From Adiantum capillus-veneris (lineage: Eukaryota > Streptophyta > Polypodiopsida > Polypodiales > Pteridaceae), in the NCBI GenBank assembly GCA_014529385.2, contig CM043958.1:146865439-146929438 (forward strand): DNA of 64,000 nt, given 5' to 3'. Positions 14,960-32,051 of this stretch are shown piece by piece. Numbering within the stretch: the first letter of the stretch is position 1; the number at the start of each line of letters is the position of its first letter. The notes under the pieces were generated by a model. The model did no database searches, had not been told where the DNA came from, and saw only the letters and a program-made list of their open reading frames with translations. Position numbers and translations under genes: made by a program.

Positions 14960-17900
14960 GAATGGAGGGGCTCTTGAAAACAATTCGGCACTGCCCAAAA
15001 TTTGACAAGTGCTTGATTCACTTCAGGTTCAAAAGGTTGCGTCTTTGAGTCTATTAATTGCAGGATCTGAATTGATTTTTGCAAGATATGCCCAGCATGT
15101 GTGCAGTAGGAATAACTACGGTGTTTTTATTGAATGTGGAATGTGGGTTACTCTCTGTGTGTGATCACTTATGCTTGTAGATTTAAGGTATGTAGCATTT
15201 TTACTAAAGTGACATGGAAAAAATATTGTTGACATGTTAGTTGGGGGCTCTTGGAAATTGATCCCTTGGTGGGTGTTGATGTGGTCAACATGTATTTCAA
15301 GTGGGGTTCTTCAACAAGCTTACTGTATGAGTTGTCAGTGTTAAGGGCATAGATTGCAAGATATATCCAATAAGGATTGGCCTATGTTTTACAAATATTG
15401 AGTGGCAATATGACATGGACGACAAATTCATGATGGGATAAAACAATATCATTATTGGTAATGCTTTGGTCAACAAGCACTCCAGAATACTTATTTTGGG
15501 TACTTTTGAAATCCCAATACATTCTTGAGGAGAGTCTTTGCCACAATAAGGTCTCTTGGAATGCATGATTGTAGGATATTTCTAGTATAAACAATGGCAA
15601 AGAAGCTCTCAATTGTATAAAGAGAATGTAGAGAAAGCGCTCTCTTTATATACAGTCCCTTGGGAGTGCACTTAAAGGAGGATGAACCTATTAAGGACTG
15701 ACCATGGAAGCTCTAGGCCTTTTCCATTGGTGCAACAAATTGCATCTCCCTGGATGCAATTGATTTTCTCAATGTGTTTAATTCATGTATTGAATGTAGC
15801 ATGCTTTATGACGACTACTATGGTTGAAATGTATGTTAAACCTAATGTAGAGGAACACAGTATCAATGACGAGATTTTGGTTTGGGTTGTCTCTTGGATT
15901 GCACTTATCATAGGGTACATCCATCATGGGTAGTACGTAAAAGGTTGATTACATTAGAAGTGAATCAAGGGACTCTCTCCATATCTGATCATGTACACTT
16001 GCACCTTGACATCATGGATCTTTGCAATGATTTGATCAACATTTATTCCATTGTACCACCACAATGCTAAAATTGTTGATATGTAGTAGGTGAGGTGAAA
16101 TTTATATCTGCTAGAGCACAGAGTGGCACAATGCCATTGACAACCTTTTGGTCTTAGGATAGAATGAGGTGTAGTTGTCAGAGCACAAAAAGTTTTCATT
16201 GAGCTTTGCACCAAGGTAGTAGGATACATGTTGATATCCCGATAGATGGTTGCTTCAAGAGTAGTGAGATTATGAGTCATGGTCTGGAAATTTTGCAACA
16301 AGGTAGTAGGATACATGCTGATATCCCAATAGTTGGTTGCTTCAAGAGTAGTGAGATTATGAGTCATGGACTAAAAAATTTGAAATACTTGACAAGCCTC
16401 CGATCGAGGATGTTGTCACTTGGAATCGTTGACTACAAGATATGTCCAGTAGAAGCAATTTATAGTCTGTGCTAGGAGGCATTTGTACTAATGTAGTAGG
16501 ATACATGTTGTATCACAGTAGTGGCATTCTTTAGGAGGGGAATCATTAGTGAGTTCATATGCAGAATGCGGTGCAAATGGTAGAGCACAACAAGTTGCTT
16601 ATGAAATTTAGATAAAGGTAGTAGAATACATGATGATATTGCAATAGTGGGTAGCTTAAGCACCAAAAAAACTGGTGATTATGTATGCCAAATGCAATTT
16701 TATTGTCAAAGCACACAACAATTTGTTGATTATGGTGTCATACCTAGGGAATAGGGTACATGTTGATATCCCAAAAGTGGGTTTCTTGAGGTGGAAAAAA
16801 TTAGTGATTTCATATGCCAAATGCAATGCCAATGTCGGAGGATAACAAGTTATTGATGAGTTTTGTCCCAAGGCAATAGGATACATGTTGATCTTCAATA
16901 TTGATTTTATCTAACAAGCACCGTTCAAAAACATCTTCATGGTTGGCAAGGCTCTGATAAATATGTATTCCAAGTGTGCTATACTTTTGAAGATCTTCCT
17001 CTCTATGAATTATTTTTTTGGAATGCATACATTGCATTGGATGTCCCCAACATGAGAAAGGTCACAAAGCTTTGATCTATTTTCACTTATACAAAACAGA
17101 TTCTCTTTGAATGTGGTTACTTAAGCTTGCACATGAGGCATCATGCAAAACATTGACCTATACAAACAAATTATGATGAAATTTATAGTTTTGGATGTTG
17201 GAAAATAACGTTTCTATTGTTGAAAAACATTTTTTTCATGTATGTCAAGGGTGGTGTACTTTTGAAAGATAGCAAGTTCTTCATGAACTTTAAATTGAGG
17301 ATATACTCCGAAGTTATATCCACACCATGGGCAAGGCAAGAAAGCTCTGATTGTTTTTAGTGAGTGTGAAGCAAAGGTTTCTCTCTACATGCAAGCACCC
17401 TTTCTTGCGGGTCTAAGGAATGTATCATCATGTAAAGCCATTGATGTGGGCAAAAAAAAGTCATGATCAGATTTGTAGATGAGTGCTGCCTTGGGCATAT
17501 TGAGAAACAATGTTGGGGTTAGCAAGAAAAAAATGCAACCAACGCTTCTTTCCAAATATGAGCACTTACGCTTGCATTTTGAAGGCATGTCATGCAGGAC
17601 ATTGTCACCTATGATTGTGAATTGAAGGTTCGAGGAAGGTCTTGGCCAGCTTTATCAAATGTGAAGCTAGGGAAAATCTCTAAATGCATTCAACTATGCT
17701 TGCATTATGAAGGCATGTTGCATCATGGAAGATGTAGACTTGGATACATATTCAATGATGAGATTTGTAGTCAGGGATTGTTGAAAAACATCATCTTTCT
17801 TGGCAATGCTCTAATAAATATGTATGGCAACTATGGTGTGCTTTTGATTATACAAGCTCTTGGCAAGCTTCCTCTTTGGGATGTAGCCTTTTGGACTACT

Positions 17901-18775
17901 CTTTTTGTAGGGGTTGTTCAACATGGGCAATAGGGTCAGGAAGCTTTGAGTTCTATTTAGCGATGCAAACCAAGATATTCTCTCTTTACATAACCACCCA
18001 AGTTTGCAGTCTATAGGCATGTGACAGGGCTAGAAGCTCCAGGTTGAACATGCAACCACCCAAGTTTTCATTTTGTAGGCATGTGACAAGGTTGGAAGCT
18101 CTAGGTTGAACATGCAAAATCTCTGGGTTGTTTTCAGCAAATGCGAAGCCAAGGCTTCTCTTCAAATGCAATCACTGATACTTGCAAATATCTAGCATAA
18201 ATGAAAGATTTGAGATGAAACTAATTGTCATGGACTATTGGGAACAAGGTCATGCTTGGCAAATCATTGGTCAACTTGCATCTCTTGGATTGCATTGATT
18301 GTAGGATATGTCGTAGGAAGACCTAGGCTCTTTTTAGCAAACGTGAAGCTTGTGATTCTCTCCAAGTTCAACCACTCATCCTTGCGGTTTGCAAGACATT
18401 GACAGAGGCAAACAAAATCATGATAAGAACAAACAATAAATATGGGCCAGTTGAAAAATGTCGCCTGTGGAAAGCAAAAAAGGTAGCCAAGGCTTCTCTC
18501 CAAACATATCAAATAGGGGCAGGGCAAGGAAGCCCTAGGCTATTTTTAGCAAAAGGTGAAGCCAGTGCTTCTGTCCAAGACCACCTATGGTTGTGGATTG
18601 CAAGATTTTGACCTCAGTTAACAAATTCATGATGAGAACATTATATCTAGGGTTGTTGAAAAACATCATGTGTGGTAGCCAAAAAAATGTAGCCAAGGCT
18701 TCTCTCCAAATATGTTCAATTATGCTTTCATTTTGAAGGCATGTGCCATCATGCAACACCTATGATTAGCTTTTG
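14960..18775 (+). pseudogene. Decayed PPR (pentatricopeptide repeat) gene
   Basis: Many short plus-strand fragments in shifting frames match plant organelle PPR proteins. Examples: GNALVN (15456-15473), RIHVDI and RIHADI (~16215, ~16309), and the longest piece at about 17775-17931, which contains GNALINMYGN, a region like KLPLWDVAFWTTL and VVQHGQ. Others are ACILKAC-like pieces (17690, 18725) and repeated HDEI-like pieces (about 17450, 18415, 18630). In intact proteins these belong to the P/L/S repeats of PLS-class PPRs, which bind organelle RNA and often direct C-to-U editing. No reading frame exceeds about 113 codons and no DYW domain is visible. Part of the array (16210-16890) has been rearranged into a degenerate ~94-187-bp spaced repeat. 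I infer an old PPR gene or tandem fragments of one. Confidence 0.75.
16211..16895 (+). repeat. Degenerate repeat module within the PPR pseudogene
   Basis: The motif GTAGTAGGATACATGTTGAT or a close variant occurs at about 16212, 16306, 16493, 16617, 16748 and 16874. The first two belong to a clear tandem duplication with a 94-bp period (16211-16304 and 16305-16375), identical over most of GTTGCTTCAAGAGTAGTGAG and beyond. Later units are more diverged, 124-187 bp apart. Confidence 0.8.
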
Positions 18776-19047
18776 GTTTTTTTTATTTCAAAGAATGATA
18801 TTTAGAGAAAGAAGGCTAGAGAGCCTATCCATGGCATTAACAGAGCCCCTTACAATGTACACACAAGGTGCATCAAATATGTCCACTATCTAGCTCAGCA
18901 CATTGGTGAACGAAAACTTGGAATAGTAGGCATCTTCACGGTCAGTTACTTCACAATATTGTCATAGAAAATTATCAATGGCACTTTATACAGGTATGTG
19001 TCTTCCTTTGTAAAGAACAATGTAGTACGTAAACATCCCCTTTCGTT

Positions 19048-19079
<32 letters not shown>

Positions 19080-19849
19080 ATATATGAACTCATGGATCAT
19101 CTTTTTGATAATAGTAAAGGCCATTTTTGGCTACTCAAGCAACAACGCTCCAAGAAATTATTAGCAAAATATTATGTGATTTGCAAGTCTATAAAATCCT
19201 CAAAAATTATACACCACGTACACTAGGGTTATACACCTAATCTATAGAGCTTCAAACATTCAGACCATGCTGGGAGCAAAAAAAGTGTATCACCTCTAAA
19301 TCACTTGCTAACCAAAAAAAATGTATCACCTATAAATCTCTTACTAACCAATAAACATAAAACGATAGCTAATTCAATGGAGCAATATGGAAACTTAAAG
19401 CAAACAACAATTACTTTATGTTTCAAGAATGTGGATAAGTTGAACAAATTGATGTGAGTGATCCTTCTTTGGATTTTCTTCTGAACAATTTTAGATGTAG
19501 ATGTCATCTCCTCCATCATTCTATAAGAGATGTCACTATTGATAGTTAGCTTGAGTTGCATTATCATATCTTTGGAGAATGATATTATTTAATAATCAAG
19601 CATCCAAAATATGCTTGTAACTACCTTTGAGAATATTTGCACATGTTATCACCTTGGGGAGGTGATAGAGGAGAGTACCATAGAGTTGGGTTTTGCTTCT
19701 TCTTAGTTGCATCAATGCGTGGGTCACATACTAGTTTGTATTAACATAAATGTCTATGGGAATTCTCACAAGACTTTTCTTCTTATTGCATTTCCTTTAA
19801 CAACAGGTGTATAGGTCCTTGCATCACTTTGTGTAGCCATACCAACTAA
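18776..19849. other. Intergenic, no gene seen
   Basis: AT-rich sequence with a short (GA)n run at about 19050-19078. Frames are short and have no recognisable domains. Confidence 0.6.
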
Positions 19850-20945
19850 AAGAAACATCTTTAAACTTCAATTCTCGACAAAAACCTAGGTTTAGTGTAA
19901 TCCCAGCTACAAATTTTAAGGCTAAAGGTCATAGAAAATTTAGAGGAACTCGGTGCAATTTATTGTAAAACCTCCAACTTAAGTCACTTTACCACTACTA
20001 TTTCTCATTGTAGGTTTTCCAAGCTTTTGAAGAAAAGTTTTTTCAAGCAATACCTTTGATATTTTGTAGTAGTAATGTTTTGCTTATGTATAACAGTGAC
20101 AAAAAAGCCTAAAATTCCATCAAAATTTTCAGATTTATCTCTAAATTCTAAATTGGAAGGCAAAGGATTGATTGTGTATTGGCTACTACTCAAAAAATCT
20201 AGGTTAGTGTAAACCCAATTACCTCTAAATTTTAAATTTAGAGGTGAAAAAACGTACAAAGTCTAGAGAAATTTAGTCAACTTGTCTCTCCTATTTCTCA
20301 TATGCAGGTTTGCCAAGTTTTTGGAGAAAAGTTTTGAGCAGTGCCTTTAGCATGCATCCGCAATGTTTTATTTCTATATAGTAGCATTACATTTAATATG
20401 TTTTCTTGAGCACTTCTGAAGTAGTAATGTTTTGTTTGTGTATCACAATGTTTAAGAAAAATGTAGGCTCATTATAATCCACATATACAATGTTGACATT
20501 TACATTAGCAATGTTTTGTTTGTGTATCACATGAAGAAAACGTAGGCTCATTGTAATCCTACCTACAGATGTTGACATTTACCTTTAAAGCCTATATTTG
20601 AAGGGAAATAATTGTGAACCATCTAGTGCTCGAAAAAACCTATGCTTAGTGTAGCCCCACCTAGCTCTAAATTCTAAATTTGAAGGCAGGAAAATTTTAG
20701 TGCAAAAACCTTTCATATGTAGGTTTTCCAAATTTTCAAAAAAGAGGATCGTGTATTGGCCAGTGTTTGAAAATCCCTGGTTTAGTGTAATCTCAACTAC
20801 AAAGTTTTAGAATTACTACTAAATTCTAAGTTTGAAGGTGCAAAAACCTAGAAATAGAGAAATTTTTTGTAAAAACCTTTAAATTAAAATACCTCTAAAA
20901 GAACGCGGTTAACAAAGAAGGTGAACAAAGGTGTGCTCACCTCAC
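19850..20945. repeat. Degenerate repeat cluster; left half of the hAT-interrupted repeat
   Basis: Several imperfect units begin like AAAAACCTAGGTTTAGTGTAATCCC (about 19880, 20195, 20630, 20770) and contain TAGGTTTTCCAA and AATGTTTTGTTTGTGTAT pieces. The last part, 20836-20937, matches 50415-50510 closely (AACAAAGAAGGTGAACAAAG). It ends at the target duplication of the giant element (ACCTCAC, 20939-20945). Reverse-oriented relatives occur at 49900-49960, 51085-51130 and 53250-53300. Confidence 0.75.
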
Positions 20946-21190
20946 CAGGGTTTCATTAACGTAATCACGATCGGGTGATTACGTAAATAACTCTAGTATT
21001 TACACACAAAAATCACGTGATCACGTTAATTGTTAACGTGACTTTGATTTTGACCTGCAAACACCTATAGAGCCGGTTAGCCCTCCGGGCTTTTCTAATT
21101 TCCTTGCAGTAGCCCGACGGGCCCGCCGAGAAATTGGAAAAGCCCGACCGGCGTAATTATAAATAGTAAATAGTGTGTTAACCCTGGTCT
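20946..21190 (+). repeat. Left terminal inverted region of the giant hAT-type element
   Basis: Begins CAGGGTTTCATTAACG and is full of palindromes: CGTAATCAC-N6-GTGATTACG (20960-20983), CACGTTAA-TTG-TTAACGTG (about 21022-21040) and GC-rich arms around GGGCTTTTCTAATTTCC and GAAATTGGAAAAGCCC (21090-21150). The inverted counterpart is 48953-49207. Confidence 0.75.
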
Positions 21191-21267
21191 TTTAGCTAGG
21201 AAAATCCTTGGAGAGTGTATCTGAGTGCCGACTATTGTCATCTCCTTGTGAATTGACCTAAGGTTAT

Positions 21268-22249
21268 TGTTGGGACGTCATCCTAGCATAGGGAGGACAT
21301 CAACATAATGTCAATCCGAGGAGTAGGATCCGGCTAGGGCATGGAAACACACAAGTGGCTTGTGCATGCCAAATGAAGGATTAGAAGGTGAAACCTACAC
21401 ACAAAGAAAGCTACGGAGCGGGTAAGATGTTGCTACGAGGAGTGAGCACACTACTTACTCTACCATTTGGCCTAATCTCTCACACACAAGCTTAATCACG
21501 CACTACTCTCTAATCAATCACTAATCCAACTCTAATCAAGCACAGAATGAGCATAGAATAGCATAGAATGACCACACCGGGCACCAACACTCTACACAAG
21601 CCTACACACACTTAGTAGCATGCTTAAACAAGAGGGAAATATGAAAAAAAGAGAGAGATTAATCAACAAATCAACCACTAATCTTTGATTAATCAAGCAT
21701 TGATTACACCATGAGCAAATGAGAAACAAGAGGTTAGAGTTTAGCTATTGGCATGAGGCCGAATCGTCCATGCACGCGTGTAGGAAGCTCAAGAACTCCA
21801 TAGCCATCTCCTTCTTCACAAAGCTTATCTCAATTGAGTAAGAATCCCCTTTCACATTGTGTGTTTTGAGTTATATACTCTCTAGGCTTTTTAGAAGTGG
21901 TCGGGCACCCAAATGGCCAAACTCACTTAATCTGCTATCTACACTGCGTAGGATCTAAATATAGCTCAATGTTTACAACTTGGAACTCTTGATGAGCCCA
22001 AAACATAATTACAACCCGCATTTGCGGTCATTTGATAGAAAATCCTAAAACTTAAGTGACCGTCAATTGTGACCGTAACTCCATAGATAGTCATCAATTC
22101 CAACTCTTCTCTGCATCTATTGCTTGTATTTGCTTCATCTTCATCTTTACTTTGCATCCGCATCATCTGGGCTCATTAGCATTTACTAAAAATAGTAAAT
22201 AGCATCTTTGACTGGTCCATTTGGTCATTGTTGACTTAGCCGCCAAACA
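21268..22249 (-). repeat. 3' LTR of the non-autonomous retrotransposon
   Basis: Matches 31087-32051 with scattered substitutions and a small indel in the GAATGAGCATAGAAT stretch (about 21547-21570). It contains a 66-codon minus-strand frame (21966-22166) that is also open in the other LTR, but nothing suggests it is a gene. Confidence 0.92.
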
Positions 22250-22261
22250 CTCCCCCCATCC
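22250..22261 (-). promoter_or_regulatory. Polypurine tract
   Basis: GGATGGGGGGAG on the minus strand, directly 5' of the LTR start TGTTTGG. It would prime plus-strand DNA synthesis. Confidence 0.85.
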
Positions 22262-23335
22262 GATTTCAGTGCACGTCCTCGTGCGCTGCCTGGTTGGCTG
22301 GCACTGGAGAGATTTGAAATTGTTGGTGAATTTTGTTTTGAAGAGCTGTAAGCTGTTGGGTTGACTTGTTGGTGTAATATGAGATTAGGCATTTGGGTTC
22401 TAGTAAAAGCAATTGGCTTGAGTTATTATGGGAATAAAGCACAATAAAAAGCTAGGTATAGTACATTAGGGTCTAGAAACCCTGGATTACCAATGGGAAA
22501 AAACCTCATGGGAAAAAGTGCCCAAAGGTATGTGATCTTATTATGGGAATATACAATGATGGTTGTTTAGGGATTGAATTGAGTGGGCTTATATAGATAA
22601 CGTGAAAGTGAATTGTTTAAGCCTTCTCTTGAAAAGGGTCGATGATCTGCCTTGAGTCTGGAGTTGCTTTGTTGCTGCATGTACCTGCAAAGTGAGTGCA
22701 TGGGTGGAGCAATAAAGAGTGCGTAATGAAAATGTCCAATTATGGGACATTCGATTTGCTCTCACAGATTTATGCATGGGTAAGATTATGTTGTGCGAGA
22801 GAAGAGTATTGATCGGTGCTCCTCAGAGTTAATGCAACTAAAAAAGTAAATTAAATTCACTTTATTAGCTTTCACTACTCTTGAGAAGGGCGTTTGATGC
22901 AATGGTTTGTACTCTCCCAATGTGCACAAGTGCATGTGTGTTTTGGTTTGAACACTTCGCCTCGCCACCATGATTAAAATAATACATTGACTATGCTCGC
23001 CTATTCAGAATGAGCGACTTGATATAATTACGCTCAACTCTTCCAGCTTGAGTTGTAGCCTAATTAGCTAGACTCATAGACCACAGAAAAATTTTAGGAC
23101 TCGAAGCTTAGGTCTAACGCTTTGCTCATTTATCGGCTCAGCTGCCCGACTCTTGACATTTTCTCGGCTTGACTACTGTCTTGAGCTCTCAGCAAAGTAT
23201 ATATCTAGACATTTAGAGCTTAGATCCTCAAAAAGAGGGTTATTAAAGGACCATATTGGCAAAGTAGGTTTTTTTTTGCCATACTTGGGTGACCTTGGTT
23301 GTCAAAATTGCTTGTTTTAACTTTTGGTCCATTAT
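22262..23335 (-). other. 3' untranslated part of the non-autonomous retrotransposon
   Basis: Lies between the gag-like frame and the polypurine tract. No coding frame and no repeat structure that I can name. Confidence 0.6.
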
Positions 23336-26300
23336 CTAAGAAGATTGGCGAGTTTCATTTTGTTGGAAGTGGGAGCTGACTTCAATCTTCTTTTGCACGT
23401 TTGTCTGCTTTGGCACCCATTTGTATCTGCTATTGGTTGTTGGCTTGTTTTTATAGACGACATATTGACTTTTTGGACCCGTATCCTTGATTTGTCGGTG
23501 TTTGTAGCTGTAATTATCTTCAAGTTGTGTAAAATCTGGTCTTGGTGCCTTGGGTAGCCATATTTGTTTTTGTCCTTTGTAATATCCTTGCACTTTAAGT
23601 ATATTTGATGGCACAAATATTTTTGTCTGTACTTTTGTATTCGATTGTATCTGTTCCGTGCCTTTTTTGGGAATCACGGTTGGTAAATTCCCTCGAAGAT
23701 ACTAGATTGCGAATCGTTTTTGAACCTGTTTCTAGCCCTGTTGTTCGATCTCCTATTTGAGTTGAATTTGATCTTGATTTTCTTGTTTGTTGTTTTTTTT
23801 TGAAGCCATTTGCTACTGTATAGCTTGATATCTTCGGTTTAGGTAACCAAACATTTGGTTGACCACTGTAGTAGCCTCGCTCTTCTAAGTTGTACTGGGA
23901 GGCAATCCATCCCATTTGTTTACCTGAATTGTTTGGACTAGGATCATTTACCCAAACTGGATCTTCTACATTGATGTCATTGGCCGCAACATAGGTTTTG
24001 ATGTGCTGCTTGTGTTTTTGTTTATTCCTAGTTGGGTATTTTGGCTGAAAGACCTTCTTATACTTTAGTCTAGATTGTTGGTCTATCTTTCCCTGGGGTG
24101 TTGAATCCACAGCTTTTCGCGTTGATTGTTTAGTTGCATTTGTGACTTCCTTGTTGGACTTCTCTGCTTGCAGATGGCATGCTTTGGTGAGTTCTGCATC
24201 TAAACTAACTTGAACAGTCCTTTGTGCCTCTATTTTTGACAATCTGTTTAAGTATTCAATTTCCTCTTCCAGCTGGATAGAAGTATGTTGACTCTTTTCT
24301 CCAGATGCAATGCTTACCGTGGCCTTTGGTTCACATTGTTGTTTATTGATCTGTTTGTAAGTCTTTTGATAGGCTTCATGTGCTTGATGCACCATTTGCT
24401 TCTGATTGTTCAAGTTAATTGTGATTTGTGTCACCTTTGGTTCTGTGGCATCTTCCATTGGCGAGACAATATTAGGATCTGACTTTATGACTACCTCTGC
24501 CTTTTGACTCAAGTCTGCCTTTGAACACATTGAGATGTCTATTTCTTGGCTTTGAGACTTGATCTCTGGTTCTGTTGAATTTTGATGTACATTCATTAGC
24601 GCTGAACTATCTGTGCTATTAGCATTATTATGTAGAATCTTTGATTCCACATTTCTGCTTGTCGAAATCTTCAGTGGCAAGTCCTTGACTGCCCGTACCC
24701 ACTCTGGTTCTAGGTCACATATAATTTCTTCATACACTTCCTCTGACATTGGATCATCCGCTGCATCTTTGTCGGATCTTTCGACTTCAAGCCTGAAAAA
24801 TTACAAGCTATTTGAGACCATCTTTTGTAGCTGATCTTTTTGGGCAGCTTGATTTTCAATCGAAATATCATTGACGCCTTTGACCTCCAATATTTTAGTC
24901 ATCAGTTTGTCTCTGGTATCCTTTGACAAGATATGCTTTCTTTCTGGCGACTTTCGATTTGGAGACGTCTGCTTTAATGATTATGCTGCTTGCAGTCTAA
25001 TACTGTCTTGGTTTTGTTGCTTCATCATATCTAAGTGCATCTTTACTGGGCAATTGGGTATTAGATGATTAATGCCACATTTGTAGCAATGCACATCTAT
25101 TCCTATTTGTTTTATACCTGGCCGAGGTATCTGTTCATAATATTGTTGGTATTCGTTGCCCATAGTATCTTTGATCAAATATGTCATCAGCATGACATGT
25201 AGATACTTGAAAACCAACACTGACGCTGGCTTTGATTGATTGCCCTTATCTTTTTCGAATGTGGCATTCTCAAGAAGCTTGTAATAGCTTCCATTGTAAC
25301 CCTTGTAGATGGTCGTTTCAGCCCCTGCTTCTGTGACCAACTTTAATTCTATGTCTGTTATGAACATGTGATCCTTTATCTGTGGCTTCTGTATAGTCTT
25401 AGGACTCTATTGTCGCTTCGATCTTGTATTTGGCTTCTGTTGTCCGCTGATTTTTAAGAGAGTATTGTGACTCTCTTTTGTTGTTTGCAGTTGATAGGGT
25501 TGTCCTGATTGCAGTAAGTAAGGTGGAGATTGGACTCCCCCCATCCGAGAGTGTTCCCTATCTATTAGAGGCATCTTTCTTATGCCAGATGTGGATATTC
25601 TAGCTTTGTCATCTAGCTCAGCTGATTGAGCTAGGTCTTTGTGAAGTCGTGCTATCTCAATAGCTGATTCTTCCATTGATTGTACGTGTGTTTGTGTTGG
25701 TACATTTTGTGGTGCATGTGTAGTGTTCTGTACCTGTGTGATTGTTGTGTTGTGGCTCATCTGTGTAATGAAAGTAGTCGAATTGTGCCCATACAAATTC
25801 GAAGTCTGATCATGTGTCAGTGGAAGCCTAGAGCTTTTAAAGTGCACTTCCCTATCTTTTAGTGATTGACTTTGTGCAATAGCGGCAGTGTGACCAATAT
25901 TTACCTGGTTAGATATCATTTCGTCATGTGTCCTTTACTCAATTTGGTCTTGTGGAGTTGAAGGTGACAAGATGAAAGCTGCAGCTCTTTTCGAGAATTT
26001 ATCTGCAATAAGCTCTAATTCATAGCATCTTCCATCTATATCATAGCTCTTGTCCCCAATGCGCGTTGCCCATAGTGTCCTAGGAACTGACTCGCTAAAT
26101 GTCCTTACCCACGTGACTTGAACCCATCTTTGTCCATTAGAATCTACATAAATTGGATCTTTCCATCTCGTCTCGTGGATCCAATGAAGGGCTATTGGTT
26201 CAGGTTGCTTGTTGACTTCTGAAGTGGTTGAAGGAAATTGTCGTTTACACATGGCTTCAAGGAATTCCTTCCTACTGACTGTGTCTTCGTTTTTTGGCAG

Positions 26301-26960
26301 ATTGATTATAGTAGGCCCCTTCTCTTGAGTTATTTCCCTGTTCTGAGCTACCACTATATCTGCATTGGAAGCTAAAGGTAAGCTCATTATCAAGCGGTAA
26401 ATATTACCACTTGTCGTCGACACGTATTTGTAACCCAACTTTGAACCATCTTCATGAGCTATGAAGCATTGATCTGGCTCTTCCGTCGCTTGTTGAGGTG
26501 TTTCTGCTTTGTACCATCTACCCTCCATATCTCTATAGAGACTACTACCGTTTTTGTCCTTGTAATTTGAGTTTATCAAGTGCACAGTGACTCGACAACT
26601 GCTAACCTCTGGAAGATCTTGCCTGTGCAATTTTATTATGTCCAACTCACTACCTGGTTTGAGCTTCATGTACACCGATCCTAAACAATCTTCCATTAGG
26701 TTCTTGTGTGAATTAGCCATGTTGGTAGCTTCGTCTACTTCCACAACCTGTATTGTCGGGCTTTTCAAAGCATTTTGCGTAGACTTTAGATAGCGATTTT
26801 CTGCATCATCCATGTAGCATGGAAAGTCTTTGAAATGACCTATTAACTCCAACCTGATGCCAACTGATTTGATTGTTATTAATGAGCTTGAAGCTGCATC
26901 ATAACTGCTTTGATTTGCCGATGTTGCCATTGACTGTGGTTGTGGCATCTGCTGCTCCAT
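23336..26960 (-). pseudogene. Large gag-like protein of the non-autonomous retrotransposon
   Basis: From ATG 26960 to 23595 a single minus-strand frame of 1,122 codons is interrupted only by four stops (25935-25937 TAA, 25407-25409 TAG, 24981-24983 TAA, 24801-24803 TAA). After a frameshift near 23600-23680 it continues to 23336. A CYKCGINHLIPNC knuckle (about 25085) has CX2CX3HX4C spacing, one residue shorter than the usual gag knuckle. The C-terminal part has repeated aromatic motifs: GYYSGQPNVWLPKP, GYYKGQKQIWLPKAP and YKWVPK. The first ~340 residues show several Y/W-containing repeats (SLYRDMEGRWYK, PIYVDSNGQRWVQ, YDIDGRCYELE). The middle is Gln/Ser/Thr-rich. The knuckle and location between LTRs make a gag-like role likely; I do not recognise the family. 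Confidence 0.65.
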
Positions 26961-31067
<4,107 letters not shown>

Positions 31068-31085
31068 TCCCCGACAACGGCGCCA
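31068..31085 (-). promoter_or_regulatory. Primer binding site, tRNA-Asp type
   Basis: TGGCGCCGTTGTCGGGGA on the minus strand, one base after the 5' LTR end. From memory, the usual plant Asp primer site has C at the 12th position. Confidence 0.88.
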
Positions 31086-31086
31086 A

Positions 31087-32051
31087 TGTTGGGACGTCAT
31101 CCTAGCATAGAGAGGACATCAACATAATGTCAATCCAAGGAGTAGGATCCGGCTAGGGCATGGAAACACACAAGTGGCTTGTGCGTGCCAAATGGAGGAT
31201 TAGAAGGTGAAACCTACACACAAAGAAAGCTACGGAGTGGGTAAGATGTTGCTACGAGGAGTGAGCACACTACTTACTCTACCATTCGGCCTAATCTCTC
31301 ACACACAAGCTTAATCACGCACTACTCTCTAATCAATCACTAATCCAACTCTAATCAAGCACACAATGAGCATAGAATGACCACACCGGGCACCAACACT
31401 CTACACAAGCCTACACACACTTAGTAGCATGCTTAAACAAGAGGGAAATATGAAAAAAAGAGAGAGATTATCAAAAAATCAGCCACTAATCTTTGATTAA
31501 TCAAGCATTGATTACACCATGAGCAAATGAGAGAGAAGAGGTTAGAGTTTAGCTATTGGCATGAGAGAGAATCGTCCATGCACGCGCGAAGGAAGCTCAA
31601 GAACTCCATATCCTTCTTCACAAAGCTTATCTCAAGTGAGTAAGAATCCCCTTTCACATTGTGTGTTTTGAGTTATATAATCTCTAGGCTTTTTAGAAGT
31701 GGCCAGGCACCCAAAGGGCCAAACTTACTTAATATGCTATCTGCACTGCCTAGGATCTAAATATAGCTCAATGTTTACAACTTGGAACTCTTGATGAGCC
31801 CAAAACATAATTACAACCCGTATTTGCGGTCATTTGACGAAAAATCCTAAAACTTAAGTGACCGTCGATTGTGACCGTAACTCCATAGATAGTCATCAAT
31901 TCCAACTCTTCTCTGCATCTGTTACTTGTATTTTCTTCATCTTCATCTTTACTTCGCATCCGCATCATCTGGCCTCATTAGCATTTACTAAAAATAGTAA
32001 ATAGCATTTTTGACTAGTCCGTTTGGCCATTGTTGACTTAGCCGCCAAACA
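31087..32051 (-). repeat. 5' LTR of the non-autonomous retrotransposon
   Basis: Partner of 21268-22249, in the same orientation, ending next to the primer binding site. Confidence 0.92.

Noticed and set aside
16211-16895. CRISPR-like array
   Set aside because: Repeats are too long and diverged, spacing is irregular, and the context is a eukaryotic PPR pseudogene.
21966-22166. 66-codon minus-strand frame inside both LTRs of the non-autonomous element
   Set aside because: Open in both because the LTRs are near-identical; several amino acid differences and no known domain. No support as a gene.
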